A DNA stretch of 64,000 nt from assembly GCF_037975235.1 (NCBI RefSeq), contig NZ_CP150241.1:1550001-1614000 (forward strand), written 5' to 3'. This document shows, piece by piece, positions 8,012-16,313 of the stretch. The translations under genes and the position numbers were made by a program. This stretch comes from Paenibacillus sp. FSL R5-0341 (GTDB lineage: Bacteria > Bacillota > Bacilli > Paenibacillales > Paenibacillaceae). Position 1 is the first letter of the stretch, and every line of letters begins with the position of its first letter. The notes below the pieces were generated by a model. The model saw only the letters and a list, made by a program, of their open reading frames with translations. It was not told the DNA's origin and searched no databases.

Positions 8012-8669
8012 CAGGCTGAAGAAGGAAGAAGGGAGCTTCACCGTTGAAGCCTCCCTGATCTTCCCTGTCGTGCTGTTTATTCTTGTGTTGTTGCTCTTTT
8101 TCACCATGTACATGTATCAAAAGACATTTTTGAATCAACACGCCTATGCAGCTTCCGAACGTGCAGCCTATAGCTGGGACAACAGCCACAAGCAGGCGAT
8201 GACGGGTGAATTTGTCGCTGGAGAGCATGACAATCTGTACTGGAGACTGACGGACGATCGTATGCTTGGCGCACTGTTTGGCTGGGCGGGAGCGGACAAT
8301 CAGGTTAGCGTTTCTATACCAGCTGGTGAAGGTGGAAGTCTCTCGGAACAGAAATTAGCACAAGCGGTGCAACATATGCCCTCTGCCATGAAAGGAACGA
8401 TTGAATATCAGAATTCTCTGATTCAGCGGAAGGTAACAACCAAGCTGGACCAGGTAATTTCTTTGCCTCTTCCTTCTTTTTTGTTCGATTCAGGTAACCG
8501 TGTTCTCACTCAAGGATCATCCGCAGTTGTTGAACCGGTTGAATTCATTCGAACGGTCGATCTGGTCCGTTATTACGCAGCCAAGTTTAAAGGAAAAGGC
8601 GGAGAAGCCGCGAGTACTGCTGCGGAAGCAGGGCAGGTTGTACAGCATTTTGGCAAAAGCAAAAAGTGA
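7977..8669 (+). CDS. TadE-like pseudopilin
   Basis: A 230-residue TadE-family protein: short basic N-terminus with KKEEG followed by SFTVE (processing Gly with Glu at +5), one membrane helix (LIFPVVLFILVLLLFF), then an extracytoplasmic domain. TadE-like proteins are minor pseudopilins in the Tad system. The start is uncertain: ATG at 7977, inside the Flp1 gene, or ATG at 7995; neither has a strong ribosome binding site, suggesting translational coupling to the pilin gene. The stop at 8669 is followed after 3 nt by the AGGAGG of the next gene. Confidence 0.85.
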   Translation: MLAIKVMSFSNNRLKKEEGSFTVEASLIFPVVLFILVLLLFFTMYMYQKTFLNQHAYAASERAAYSWDNSHKQAMTGEFVAGEHDNLYWRLTDDRMLGALFGWAGADNQVSVSIPAGEGGSLSEQKLAQAVQHMPSAMKGTIEYQNSLIQRKVTTKLDQVISLPLPSFLFDSGNRVLTQGSSAVVEPVEFIRTVDLVRYYAAKFKGKGGEAASTAAEAGQVVQHFGKSKK

Positions 8670-8688
8670 GAAAAGGAGGAGGGCGGAG

Positions 8689-10878
8689 CTGTTTAGAAAA
8701 AAAGACGGTGAGTTGGGAGCCGTAACCCTTTTTTTAATATTAATATTGGCCGGAGTTTATATGTTTGTAGCTATATTTATTGATTACGCTCGTATTGCTG
8801 CATTTAAAGTGCAGACGGAACGAATGACACATGCTGCGATGAGATCCGTCATGTCAGCCTATGACACCTCACTGCGGGAGTATGGTTTATTCGGGTATGG
8901 CGACAGCAGTGGGGATGCAATTATGGCTAAAGTGCTGAATGATAGCGTGAAGCCTTCATCCGTAAAAGATGGCTTCCCCATTCTGGATATCCAGTGGGAT
9001 ACAACTTCGCTGAGCATGGAGCGTGAACTGGGCAGATACGATATTTTCAATCGCCAGATTCAGGAGGATATGAAGTATCGTGCTCCAGTAGATTTTACCC
9101 TTGAAGTGATTAATCGGTTCAAACCGATGTCAGACGAGATGAAGGAAGCTGCACACACGGTAGACTTGCTGAAAAAATTACAGAAGTTATATGACAAACG
9201 TGAAGAATTACTGGACGAAGCCATCGCCAATCAGACGGAATCCGCGGAGAAACTGAAGAATCTTCCAAAGTTGATCATGGATCCTCCTTCACAGGCCATC
9301 TATGAAGAGATGCTGGAAGATACACCAGAGACAGCTGCCGAGGCAGCGGCGCGTTATGCAGATTATCTGAACAAGAAACAGGCAGATGAGGGACTGCCGT
9401 TCAGAGAGCAACAATACATATTGGAACTGGCTCGTTATCGGACTGGTGTTGGTAATGTGGGGACAGGCATCAGCATGATCATACAACCGGCGTTACAGGC
9501 CCATCAAACGAAGCTGGAGGAAGCACAGTCCAAGATCGAAGAAGCGCGCAAGATTAATGAGGAAATGAAACGTGTGATTGCGGAGGGGGAGAACCGTTCA
9601 CAGAATGCCAGCTATGACAACGTGGGCAACGCCAATCTGCCTGGAACGAGTCCTGTATCTAGTGGATCAGGCAGTGAAGCCAAAAGCACACGTTCCCTCG
9701 CCTCAGAGCTGGTAAGGGCAGATAGCCTATTTGATCAGTTGAAGGCACGTGTGGTTTCACAGAATTCGGACTTCGACAACGTCAGAAGAGACAACATGGA
9801 GTTGAATAATCAACTTCGCAACGTTACAGGAATGAGTGGGGTTCCGATTAAACCCGCGGTCAGACAGGCAAGTCAGATTACCGAACGATACATGGACACC
9901 TACGTACGCAACGGTCCTGCTAACCTCATTCAACAGAGTAAGCAGCAGCTGGAGAGTGGTCGTGGGTCGGATACCCAGCGTAAGGCGAATGACAAAGAAT
10001 CCAAAGGGAAATTGAAGGAAGTTAAACGAATCTTGTCGCAGATTCAGAATGGAAGTTCCGGTTCAATGGACGCTTTCAAGCAGTTGGAGGAATATTACAA
10101 CGCTAATATTGCTTTTAACGAGGCTAGTCGTGAGGATGCCAAAAAGGCAGAGATTGCGGGTGATCCCTATGAATCTGGTGGCGATGCCATGAAGGGAATG
10201 GACAGTTTGTTTGGCGGGATGTCGGGTCTGTTGGACAGTCTGGGCGACGAATTATTTCAGAATGAATATGCTTTATCCTATTTCAACTCCATGGACTTTG
10301 GGCAGCTATTTACCTGGACTGAAGGTGGTGGAGATGCTGGTGATGTTTTCAAACTGGAGAATCAGGAATTGGAGTATATCGTCTACGGGTTTCATAACCC
10401 TTCGGGCAACATCGCTGCGGCATATGCAGAGATCTTTGGGATGAGGTTAGCTATTCGAACGGCAGAAGGGTTAATTGAGCACAGCAAGCTGGGGAATCCT
10501 CTTCTCGTGTTATCTGCGGCAATCTTATACGGGATTACAAACGCCATTGCGGATATGGTGAAACTAGCGAAAGAGGGCAGTGTGGAATTGTCGAAGTATA
10601 TCAAAGTCAAACTGACGTACAGGGACCATCTCCGATTGTTCCTCTTGATGCATAGCAACAATGAGCGCAAAATGTCCAGAATGCTGGCGCTGATCCGATT
10701 GAATACCGGTGTGAATCCGGATGAGAAACAGACGTATGCTTCGGGTAACATGCGCAGCAGCATCAAGTTGTGGTTTTTGCCTGGGGTGGTTAGAAGCATA
10801 GGTGCAGTTATGGGGAGTGCGGATCAGGTTGAAGATGGGCGATTTTTCATTGAGCGGAAGGCGGATTATTCCTATTGA
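8689..10878 (+). CDS. Large TadG/TadE-like membrane-anchored protein (DUF5702-like), CTG start likely
   Basis: A 729-residue protein with one N-terminal membrane helix (about 11-33, in the context GAVTLFLILILAG) and a long, mostly helical extracytoplasmic part with charged coiled-coil-like stretches (about 165-300 and 400-480). It resembles the large TadG-like proteins of Firmicute Tad loci (DUF5702 type). The frame is open back to an ATG at 8500, but that would overlap the TadE-like gene by 170 nt. AAAGGAGGA (8672-8680) points to CTG at 8689 as the start, 8 nt downstream; the next candidate, TTG 8713, is too far away. Its role, perhaps a pilus tip or a cell-envelope anchor, is inference. Confidence 0.8.
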   Translation: MFRKKDGELGAVTLFLILILAGVYMFVAIFIDYARIAAFKVQTERMTHAAMRSVMSAYDTSLREYGLFGYGDSSGDAIMAKVLNDSVKPSSVKDGFPILDIQWDTTSLSMERELGRYDIFNRQIQEDMKYRAPVDFTLEVINRFKPMSDEMKEAAHTVDLLKKLQKLYDKREELLDEAIANQTESAEKLKNLPKLIMDPPSQAIYEEMLEDTPETAAEAAARYADYLNKKQADEGLPFREQQYILELARYRTGVGNVGTGISMIIQPALQAHQTKLEEAQSKIEEARKINEEMKRVIAEGENRSQNASYDNVGNANLPGTSPVSSGSGSEAKSTRSLASELVRADSLFDQLKARVVSQNSDFDNVRRDNMELNNQLRNVTGMSGVPIKPAVRQASQITERYMDTYVRNGPANLIQQSKQQLESGRGSDTQRKANDKESKGKLKEVKRILSQIQNGSSGSMDAFKQLEEYYNANIAFNEASREDAKKAEIAGDPYESGGDAMKGMDSLFGGMSGLLDSLGDELFQNEYALSYFNSMDFGQLFTWTEGGGDAGDVFKLENQELEYIVYGFHNPSGNIAAAYAEIFGMRLAIRTAEGLIEHSKLGNPLLVLSAAILYGITNAIADMVKLAKEGSVELSKYIKVKLTYRDHLRLFLLMHSNNERKMSRMLALIRLNTGVNPDEKQTYASGNMRSSIKLWFLPGVVRSIGAVMGSADQVEDGRFFIERKADYSY

Positions 10879-10907
10879 ATGATCGGGATCGTTTCGGTGG
10901 AGGGATT

Positions 10908-11939
10908 ATGGATAAGCAGCAACAATATGAAAAAGAAAGCGCACAATTGCAGATTCGTTTAACACGAATAAGCAGATTGCAACGATTGAAGTCTCTGAAT
11001 AAGCAGATATGTTCTCCGAAAAAGGAACAGGGCAGCATGGTTCTGGAAGCTTCACTGGTGTTGCCTGTCTTTCTGTTCTTTATCATGTTTCTCATCTTCA
11101 TTGTGCAAATGACTCTAATCTCCACAGCGCTGCAAAGTACGGCGGGGGAAGCGGTAAAGCAGCTGTCGACGAAAATATATCCGGTGTCCCTTGTGTTCAC
11201 ACCTTCTGATTCTGCCGGTGGTGAAGGCTCTGGAGGGGGCTGGAAGATACCTGAGTTGTCTCTAACGGAATGGGCAGAAGGTTATGCTTCTTCTCTACCA
11301 GAGCCATTAAGTGATTGGGTGCGTTCAGCTGCGGCCAGTGGTGAACAACCGCTACAGGAGATCAAGACATCCGTCTTGGAAACGGTGCTTGATCCGACGG
11401 TCAAACCGTTGCTTCAACCATTTATCGAGCCAACGCTGCTGCATATGGAACGTGTGCATGTGAACGGTGTTTCCATACCTGATCTTAAGAACAAAACAAA
11501 TCCTTATTTCCGACTTGAACTGAGTTATGAATTGCCGGTAAAAGTACCCTTTCTCAGCAAGTCGCTGCGCATTCAGGCTGCTGCGGCAGAACGGGTATGG
11601 ATTGGAGATACGGGAGAAGGATCAGATGGCGGTGGAGGAGACGGGGATACTGCGGGTTCAGCAACGGTACTGTCGAAGCCTGACCCGGCTTACATAGGCA
11701 ACAATGCAACGATCAAGGTGAAGGTAGAACCAGGAGCGACAGCCAACTTAACGATATTTTACAAGTCGGGTGAAAGTTCTGCAAAGCACATCGGTTGGGC
11801 CACCGCGGATGAGAATGGAATTATTGAATGGAACTGGTTTGTCGGTACTCGGACAACAGAAGGAACATGGAGTTTTGTTGTCGAGACAGGAGACGGTGTC
11901 AAGACGGAGACTACGTTTAACGTGGCCTCCAGAAAATAA
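10908..11939 (+). CDS. TadE-like pseudopilin fused to a C-terminal Ig-like domain
   Basis: A 343-residue protein. A charged N-terminus of about 45 residues leads to EQG followed by SMVLE (prepilin-like Gly with Glu at +5) and a membrane helix (LVLPVFLFFIMFLIFIV). A medium-length TadE-like domain follows, then a Gly/Asp-rich linker (about 235-252) and a beta-rich Ig-like domain (about 254-343, starting TVLSKPDPAYIGN, with GWATADENG) of a kind seen at the ends of secreted Bacillales proteins. The ATG at 10908 follows GGTGGAGG; an in-frame TTG at 10875 lies at the end of the previous gene and is less likely. It is the second TadE-type protein of the locus and could expose an adhesive domain. Confidence 0.85.
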   Translation: MDKQQQYEKESAQLQIRLTRISRLQRLKSLNKQICSPKKEQGSMVLEASLVLPVFLFFIMFLIFIVQMTLISTALQSTAGEAVKQLSTKIYPVSLVFTPSDSAGGEGSGGGWKIPELSLTEWAEGYASSLPEPLSDWVRSAAASGEQPLQEIKTSVLETVLDPTVKPLLQPFIEPTLLHMERVHVNGVSIPDLKNKTNPYFRLELSYELPVKVPFLSKSLRIQAAAAERVWIGDTGEGSDGGGGDGDTAGSATVLSKPDPAYIGNNATIKVKVEPGATANLTIFYKSGESSAKHIGWATADENGIIEWNWFVGTRTTEGTWSFVVETGDGVKTETTFNVASRK

Positions 11940-11947
11940 GAAAGGAG

Positions 11948-12466
11948 ATGATGGAGGTGGAGTGGTTTTACTTTGCCTGTGGCATATACGTCATTGCAGC
12001 TTTTATTACAGATATTCGTTCCATGAAAATTCCAAATCGATTGACTTTACCCGTGACTGCCGCTGGCGTATTAGCCCATATCATATGGAGAGGTTGGGAG
12101 GGTTTCTTGTTCTCAGCCGCTGGATTTGCAGCAGGTTTTGGTATCTTGTTCCTGATGTATGCGATTGGAGCGGTAGGGGCAGGAGATGTGAAATTGTTTG
12201 GTGGGATAGGCGCATGGACGGGGCTTGCTTTTGGCATTCATGTCATTATTTATTCCGTTTTGTTTGCGGGAGCAATTGGCCTAGTAATACTTCTATTCCG
12301 TAAAGATTCAGCAAAACGAATTCGAGGCATGGCAGGTAGTCTTGCAGGTTTCTTCATGCTCGGTTCTCTCAAGCTGGTAAATAAAGAGAAGACATTGAAG
12401 TTTCCGTTTATGCTGGCGGTGTTACCTGGATTTATCACGGTGCTTGTCTCAGGACTTTTCCCTTGA
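11948..12466 (+). CDS. Type IV prepilin peptidase (A24 family, TadV/CpaA-like)
   Basis: This 172-residue polytopic membrane protein is an A24 aspartic prepilin peptidase lacking the N-methylase domain, as is usual for Tad systems. The two catalytic Asp motifs are visible: ITDIRSMKIPN near residue 22 and GAGDVKLFGG near residue 78 (GxGD). It would cleave the Flp1 and TadE-like precursors encoded just upstream. The start is uncertain: ATG at 11948 or 11951 sits very close to AAAGGAG (11941-11947), and a GTG at 11957 has the better spacing. The pilus genes run without a break up to here, then a 337-nt repeat island follows. Confidence 0.92.
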   Translation: MMEVEWFYFACGIYVIAAFITDIRSMKIPNRLTLPVTAAGVLAHIIWRGWEGFLFSAAGFAAGFGILFLMYAIGAVGAGDVKLFGGIGAWTGLAFGIHVIIYSVLFAGAIGLVILLFRKDSAKRIRGMAGSLAGFFMLGSLKLVNKEKTLKFPFMLAVLPGFITVLVSGLFP

Positions 12467-12489
12467 TATCAGGAGTCTGGAAAACGTTA

Positions 12490-12556
12490 GGATAACAGTG
12501 ATCGAAGATAGCACTGCGATTGGAGTGGAAGAGTGTGGTGTATTGTAACTCAACTT
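12490..12556 (+). repeat. Dispersed repeat family A, module B copy
   Basis: The segment GATAACAGTGATCG plus AAGATAGCACTGCGATTGG is closely matched at 42150-42187 and partly at 12711-12725. It ends with GTAACTCAACTT, also present at 31213-31225. Confidence 0.6.
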
Positions 12557-12570
12557 ATATCAACTAAACT

Positions 12571-12770
12571 TTTTACACGAGAACGGAGAGGACGGAAAAA
12601 ACCTGAAGAAGCGGAGCTAAAAGCTTTCTGAAAGAAAGCTGCATCGGAAGCATATGCTTCGCCTTTATCCCCGGATTTTCCCCTTTACAAAGGGAATCAA
12701 GAAATCTGGGGATAACAGCGATCGGAAGGTTGTTCCGTCATCGAAGTACCCAGTGTAACTTTCTTTAGTT
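12571..12770 (+). repeat. Dispersed repeat family A, longest copy, highly structured
   Basis: This non-coding island fills most of the 337-nt gap between the prepilin peptidase and the FHA gene. Its first part (GAACGGAGAGGACGG, CCTGAAGAAGCGGAG, AAAGCTTTCT) recurs at 25507-25540 and 42072-42155. Predicted stems: AGCTTTCT/AGAAAGCT (12622-12640), palindrome GAAGCATATGCTTC (12647-12660), CCCCGGATTT/AAATCTGGGG (12669-12711) enclosing CCCTTT/AAAGGG, and CGGAA/TTCCG (12723-12737). No T-run follows any stem, so it does not look like an ordinary terminator. No ORF of note. Confidence 0.7.
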
Positions 12771-12803
12771 GATCCTATATAACAACGGAAAGAGAGGATT
12801 GGC

Positions 12804-14579
12804 ATGTATGGATTAACGAGAGATTTTATCCGTAATGGCGGGGCTTTCATGGTTTTGGAGAAAGCAGAAGGGTTACGAATGGAGGAATTGAGTCGGGTAC
12901 AGATGGGGATGTTGTCCTCCAATCAGATTCCGCGAATTCTTCCTGTTCATGTTCGTGAAGTAGACCGAAATGTCACTTTGCAGTACGACATATCAGGCTA
13001 CAAGATGTTATCCCAGATGTTAAAGTCAAGCAAAATCCAGTTACGTGTTCTGTATGGTCTGTTGTTCCAACTGGCTGATGCCTTTACGGAATGCCGACAA
13101 TATATGCTGGAGCCTCGCAAACTATGGATTCAGGAGGAATACTTGTTCATGAATGGTTCATTCGAACAGGGTGAGCTTGGGATGGTATATGTACCGATCA
13201 TGGATGCGGTTGAAGTCGATTCGACGCCTCAGCAATTCCGTGAGCTGGTAATCAGACTGATGGCCCATGTACAGGAACTGCAGGGAGAAGGCATTCAACG
13301 TGTTCTGCAACTATGCGACAATGAACACTGGGATATCAGACAGTTGAGAGAGCTTTTACTAGAGTTATACGCTGATGAGCAGGAGAGTGGAGGAAGCGCA
13401 GCATTCCTTTCGTCCAAAACGTCGGAAATGGGCGATGCTCCAAGAGCAAGAGGTGCTTCGCATTCGTCGTTAACTGAGCGGGATAACATGCAAGTTACTG
13501 GTCATTCTCGACCATATCAACCCAGTACTCCTGTTCAAAATGATTCTGTGGAGCCGCAGCTCAATTTCCGTCAGCCGCAGAAAATGAGTGCTTCTGAGGT
13601 TGAAGACATTCCGGAGAGATCCCGAACCTTTCCAGGCAGACGCTCATCTGGACAATCAGCATTGGATGGCTCAAGCGCCATGGATAAGGGACTAAGTAAT
13701 TCATATGATTCGCTAGAGCATGTTGATGGGGAAATGGAGGAGAAGTCCGGATCTTCCAAAGTAACCTATATCATACTGGGCTGCATGGTGGCCATGGCAT
13801 TGGTATGGAGATTCGTATACATGGAGCAACCTGGGCAAACACAGATGATCATATCGGCGTTACTAAGCCTTGGTTTGCTTGGTGTAGCAGGATGGACGTG
13901 GAAGCGTAAGGGGAGCCCTCAGAATGACGCTGTGAAAAAGCGGTCTTTTTCATTCAGCCTAGGTAAGAACAAAGGCAAGCAAACGGAAGCTGAAGAGGGC
14001 CTATTTCAGGAGAGTTGGCGTTGGAATACAGCTGATCGCTCAGAGGGACGTATAAACCAATTGGCTGAATCGGTTTCAGAAGGTCATATGCATTCCCGTT
14101 TTCAGAATCTGCATATGACCACAGAACATTCCGAACCAACATTCGTTCAGCACCAGGATAGAACAGTAGATTCAACTTCAGAGCTAATTCGACAGGATGC
14201 AGTTGCGGAAGCCACCGTAAACTTGCAGAATCTGGATGGAGGTAACATTATAGCGGCAGGACCGATAGTACCTTCATTTTATCTTGAACGAAGATCCGGA
14301 AGCGGTGGCCAACATGAACGGATGGATGTGCAGGGAGCGTCTTTTGTAATCGGAAGATCAGTAGACATGGTTCAGTGGGTGGATACAGCGACCGGTGTGT
14401 CCCGTGCTCATGTGGAATTGAGCCGGAACAAATCGGGCTATGTGATTAAGGATCTGGGTTCCGTCAATGGAACCATTCTTCAAGGCAATATTCTTGCTCC
14501 TTACAAGGAGTATCCATTGGCGGATGGAGATACTTTTACCCTGGCTGAATCTGTTTACACCTATCGGTCAGTTGGGTAA
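12804..14579 (+). CDS. FHA-domain membrane protein (DUF6382 N-terminus)
   Basis: A 591-residue protein with an N-terminal domain (about 1-195) resembling DUF6382, a low-complexity polar region, two membrane segments (about 319-335 and 345-365), a second polar linker and a C-terminal forkhead-associated domain (about 513-591). The FHA domain keeps the phosphothreonine-binding signature: GRS, SRAHVEL, and LGSVNGT. FHA domains bind phosphothreonine peptides, so this points to Ser/Thr-kinase signalling, but no kinase gene is in the window. The gene follows the Tad genes in the same direction across the repeat island, and this family is commonly seen beside Firmicute Tad genes, so a regulatory role in the pilus is plausible but inferred. 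Confidence 0.88.
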   Translation: MYGLTRDFIRNGGAFMVLEKAEGLRMEELSRVQMGMLSSNQIPRILPVHVREVDRNVTLQYDISGYKMLSQMLKSSKIQLRVLYGLLFQLADAFTECRQYMLEPRKLWIQEEYLFMNGSFEQGELGMVYVPIMDAVEVDSTPQQFRELVIRLMAHVQELQGEGIQRVLQLCDNEHWDIRQLRELLLELYADEQESGGSAAFLSSKTSEMGDAPRARGASHSSLTERDNMQVTGHSRPYQPSTPVQNDSVEPQLNFRQPQKMSASEVEDIPERSRTFPGRRSSGQSALDGSSAMDKGLSNSYDSLEHVDGEMEEKSGSSKVTYIILGCMVAMALVWRFVYMEQPGQTQMIISALLSLGLLGVAGWTWKRKGSPQNDAVKKRSFSFSLGKNKGKQTEAEEGLFQESWRWNTADRSEGRINQLAESVSEGHMHSRFQNLHMTTEHSEPTFVQHQDRTVDSTSELIRQDAVAEATVNLQNLDGGNIIAAGPIVPSFYLERRSGSGGQHERMDVQGASFVIGRSVDMVQWVDTATGVSRAHVELSRNKSGYVIKDLGSVNGTILQGNILAPYKEYPLADGDTFTLAESVYTYRSVG

Positions 14580-14604
14580 GCTATGGGTCCTTCCCGTGGT
14601 GCAA

Positions 14605-15516
14605 TCAGTCTGATAAGCCACGGTGCTTCAGATCTTCAAGGGCCTGGGTTAAGGTTGGGAAGGTGAACTGGAATCCGTGGTCGAGTGCTTTTTGTGGAAT
14701 GACTCTCTGCCCTTGAAGCACGACAACGGATAGTTCTCCCACCAAGGTTTTTATCAGGAAGCTGGGTACGGGAAACCAGTGAGGGCGATGATACACCTTA
14801 CCCACCGTGCGACCAAATTCATCATTGGTAACCGGATTTGGTGTGGAAGCATTGACTGGCCCGGAAATCTGTTTATTCTGAATGGTGAAGTCAATCAGTC
14901 TGACGATATCCATAATGTGTATCCAGCTTGTCCACTGCTTGCCACTACCAATCTTTCCGCCAACACCCAGCATATAAGGCAGCTTCATTAATGGAAATGC
15001 ACCTTTTTTATGTCCGAGTACCAAGCTAACCCGAATCTTAACGAGTCTTACATTTTTAATTGCATCTGCAGCAACTTCCCATTGCTCGGAGACCCGTGAT
15101 GGGAAATTCATGGACTTTTGCGGACTGCTCTCATCAAAGGTTTCGGTAGGGGAGGTGCCATAGATGGCCATGGCAGAAGCTTGAACGACCACTTCCGGTT
15201 TTTGCTCCAGTGATTCCACCAATCGGGCTACCCGGGCGACAGTCGTTACTCTGGATTCAACAATCTCCAACTTCGCCTTGGTTGTCCAACGTTGATTCAA
15301 CGTTTCTCCGGCAAGGTTAACTAGCGCATCCACACCTTCTATCAATTGAGGTTGTTCTTCGACTTGTTCCCACGATATATATGTAAGATTCTTACTTGGA
15401 TTATGCAAGTCAGGCAGTTTGCGTGTAATGACTTTCACATGGTGTCCGGCTTGCAGCCAGTAATCCACAAGTGCTCCTCCCACAAACCCGGTACCTCCAC
15501 AAATGGCAATTTTCAT
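14605..15516 (-). CDS. TIGR01777-type NAD(P)-binding epimerase-like protein
   Basis: A 303-residue atypical short-chain dehydrogenase of the TIGR01777/SDR39U group (YfcH-like). The N-terminus has the nucleotide-binding GGTGFVGG; VNLAGE and a C-terminal DUF1731-like segment (HRPHWFPVPSF, LQGQRVIPQKALD) are typical. The substrate is unknown. The ATG at 15516 (MKIAICGG) is preferred because GAGAGG lies 9 nt upstream; the ATG three codons earlier directly abuts that site. It converges on the FHA gene, with CCGTGG/CCACGG (14594-14623) between them and overlapping its 3' end. Confidence 0.9.
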   Translation of the reverse strand: MKIAICGGTGFVGGALVDYWLQAGHHVKVITRKLPDLHNPSKNLTYISWEQVEEQPQLIEGVDALVNLAGETLNQRWTTKAKLEIVESRVTTVARVARLVESLEQKPEVVVQASAMAIYGTSPTETFDESSPQKSMNFPSRVSEQWEVAADAIKNVRLVKIRVSLVLGHKKGAFPLMKLPYMLGVGGKIGSGKQWTSWIHIMDIVRLIDFTIQNKQISGPVNASTPNPVTNDEFGRTVGKVYHRPHWFPVPSFLIKTLVGELSVVVLQGQRVIPQKALDHGFQFTFPTLTQALEDLKHRGLSD

Positions 15517-15676
15517 ATCGAACATCCTCTCTGTATTTTCACTGCGCTGACGTATGCCCTCGAATCGACAAACAGCCCCGGACGGTAAGCAATGCCTGTT
15601 GGGAACGACTTACCTGACGGAGCATATCTGTATCTAATTAACCAAATCCATATATGGCTTAACTCATCTTTGTAAT

Positions 15677-16144
15677 TTATTTAATCAAATGTTGATAAGG
15701 GGAATAATCAATTTTGTTTTTCTCCAAAAATTTTACTAAAAACTTATTATCCCGCTTCGGTGTGGCAATAATGTATCCTTTGATGCAATGATCTCTCGAA
15801 ACTTCCGTGGCATTGTCCTCAACTGCAATTTTACCAATCTCTGCTGCAATGGAATGTTTGGCGATGTCACGAAATGGTCCAGGTACAGGCTCCACAAGTT
15901 GATCCAAAAAAGCTTTGGCTTCATCGGTCCATAAGTGACGGCTGGCTTCAACCCAATAATTCTGCCAATCCAGTTTGGACCTTCCGTCCGCTTTTGGTAG
16001 CACTTTCAAAAACTTGCGCATCATAAAAAATCCACCGATACACATGCTGCCAAGCAATAAAAAAGTCCAGAATGCGATCGTATTCATAAACCAATTGCTG
16101 GGGGAACTGCTGGTCAGTATCATCGCGTAGGAGTCGAAAATCAT
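15677..16144 (-). CDS. DUF2621 family protein (YneK-like)
   Basis: A 155-residue protein with one hydrophobic segment (about 20-40, FWTFLLLGSMCIGGFFMM) and a cytoplasmic C-terminal domain that matches the DUF2621 family of Bacillales (YneK-like): DEAKAFLDQLVEPVPGPFRD, then KGYIIATPKRD. Function is unknown. ATG 16144 is chosen because GAGGTGA sits 8 nt upstream; an upstream in-frame ATG at 16165 lacks a site. Monocistronic. Confidence 0.82.
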   Translation of the reverse strand: MIFDSYAMILTSSSPSNWFMNTIAFWTFLLLGSMCIGGFFMMRKFLKVLPKADGRSKLDWQNYWVEASRHLWTDEAKAFLDQLVEPVPGPFRDIAKHSIAAEIGKIAVEDNATEVSRDHCIKGYIIATPKRDNKFLVKFLEKNKIDYSPYQHLIK

Positions 16145-16313
16145 TGCGGAGTCACCTCGGTTCATTGATTTTCACGGAAAGACGGATTCCGCCCACCATG
16201 TTCCACATATTAGCTGCCAAAAATAGCCTCTATCCCGAATTATAGCGCATTTCTAGATTTATTTCGATAATCGCGTTAGAATAAGGGATAATTCAGATTA
16301 AGGGGGATCATCA

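Noticed and set aside
8500-8688. Upstream extension of the TadG-like frame to ATG 8500
   Set aside because: It would overlap the TadE-like gene by 170 nt, lacks a ribosome binding site, and encodes residues unrelated to the membrane-helix N-terminus expected of the family.
14594-14623. CCGTGG/CCACGG hairpin as a terminator after the FHA gene
   Set aside because: No T-run on either strand and an 18-nt unstructured loop; it overlaps the 3' coding end of the epimerase-like gene.
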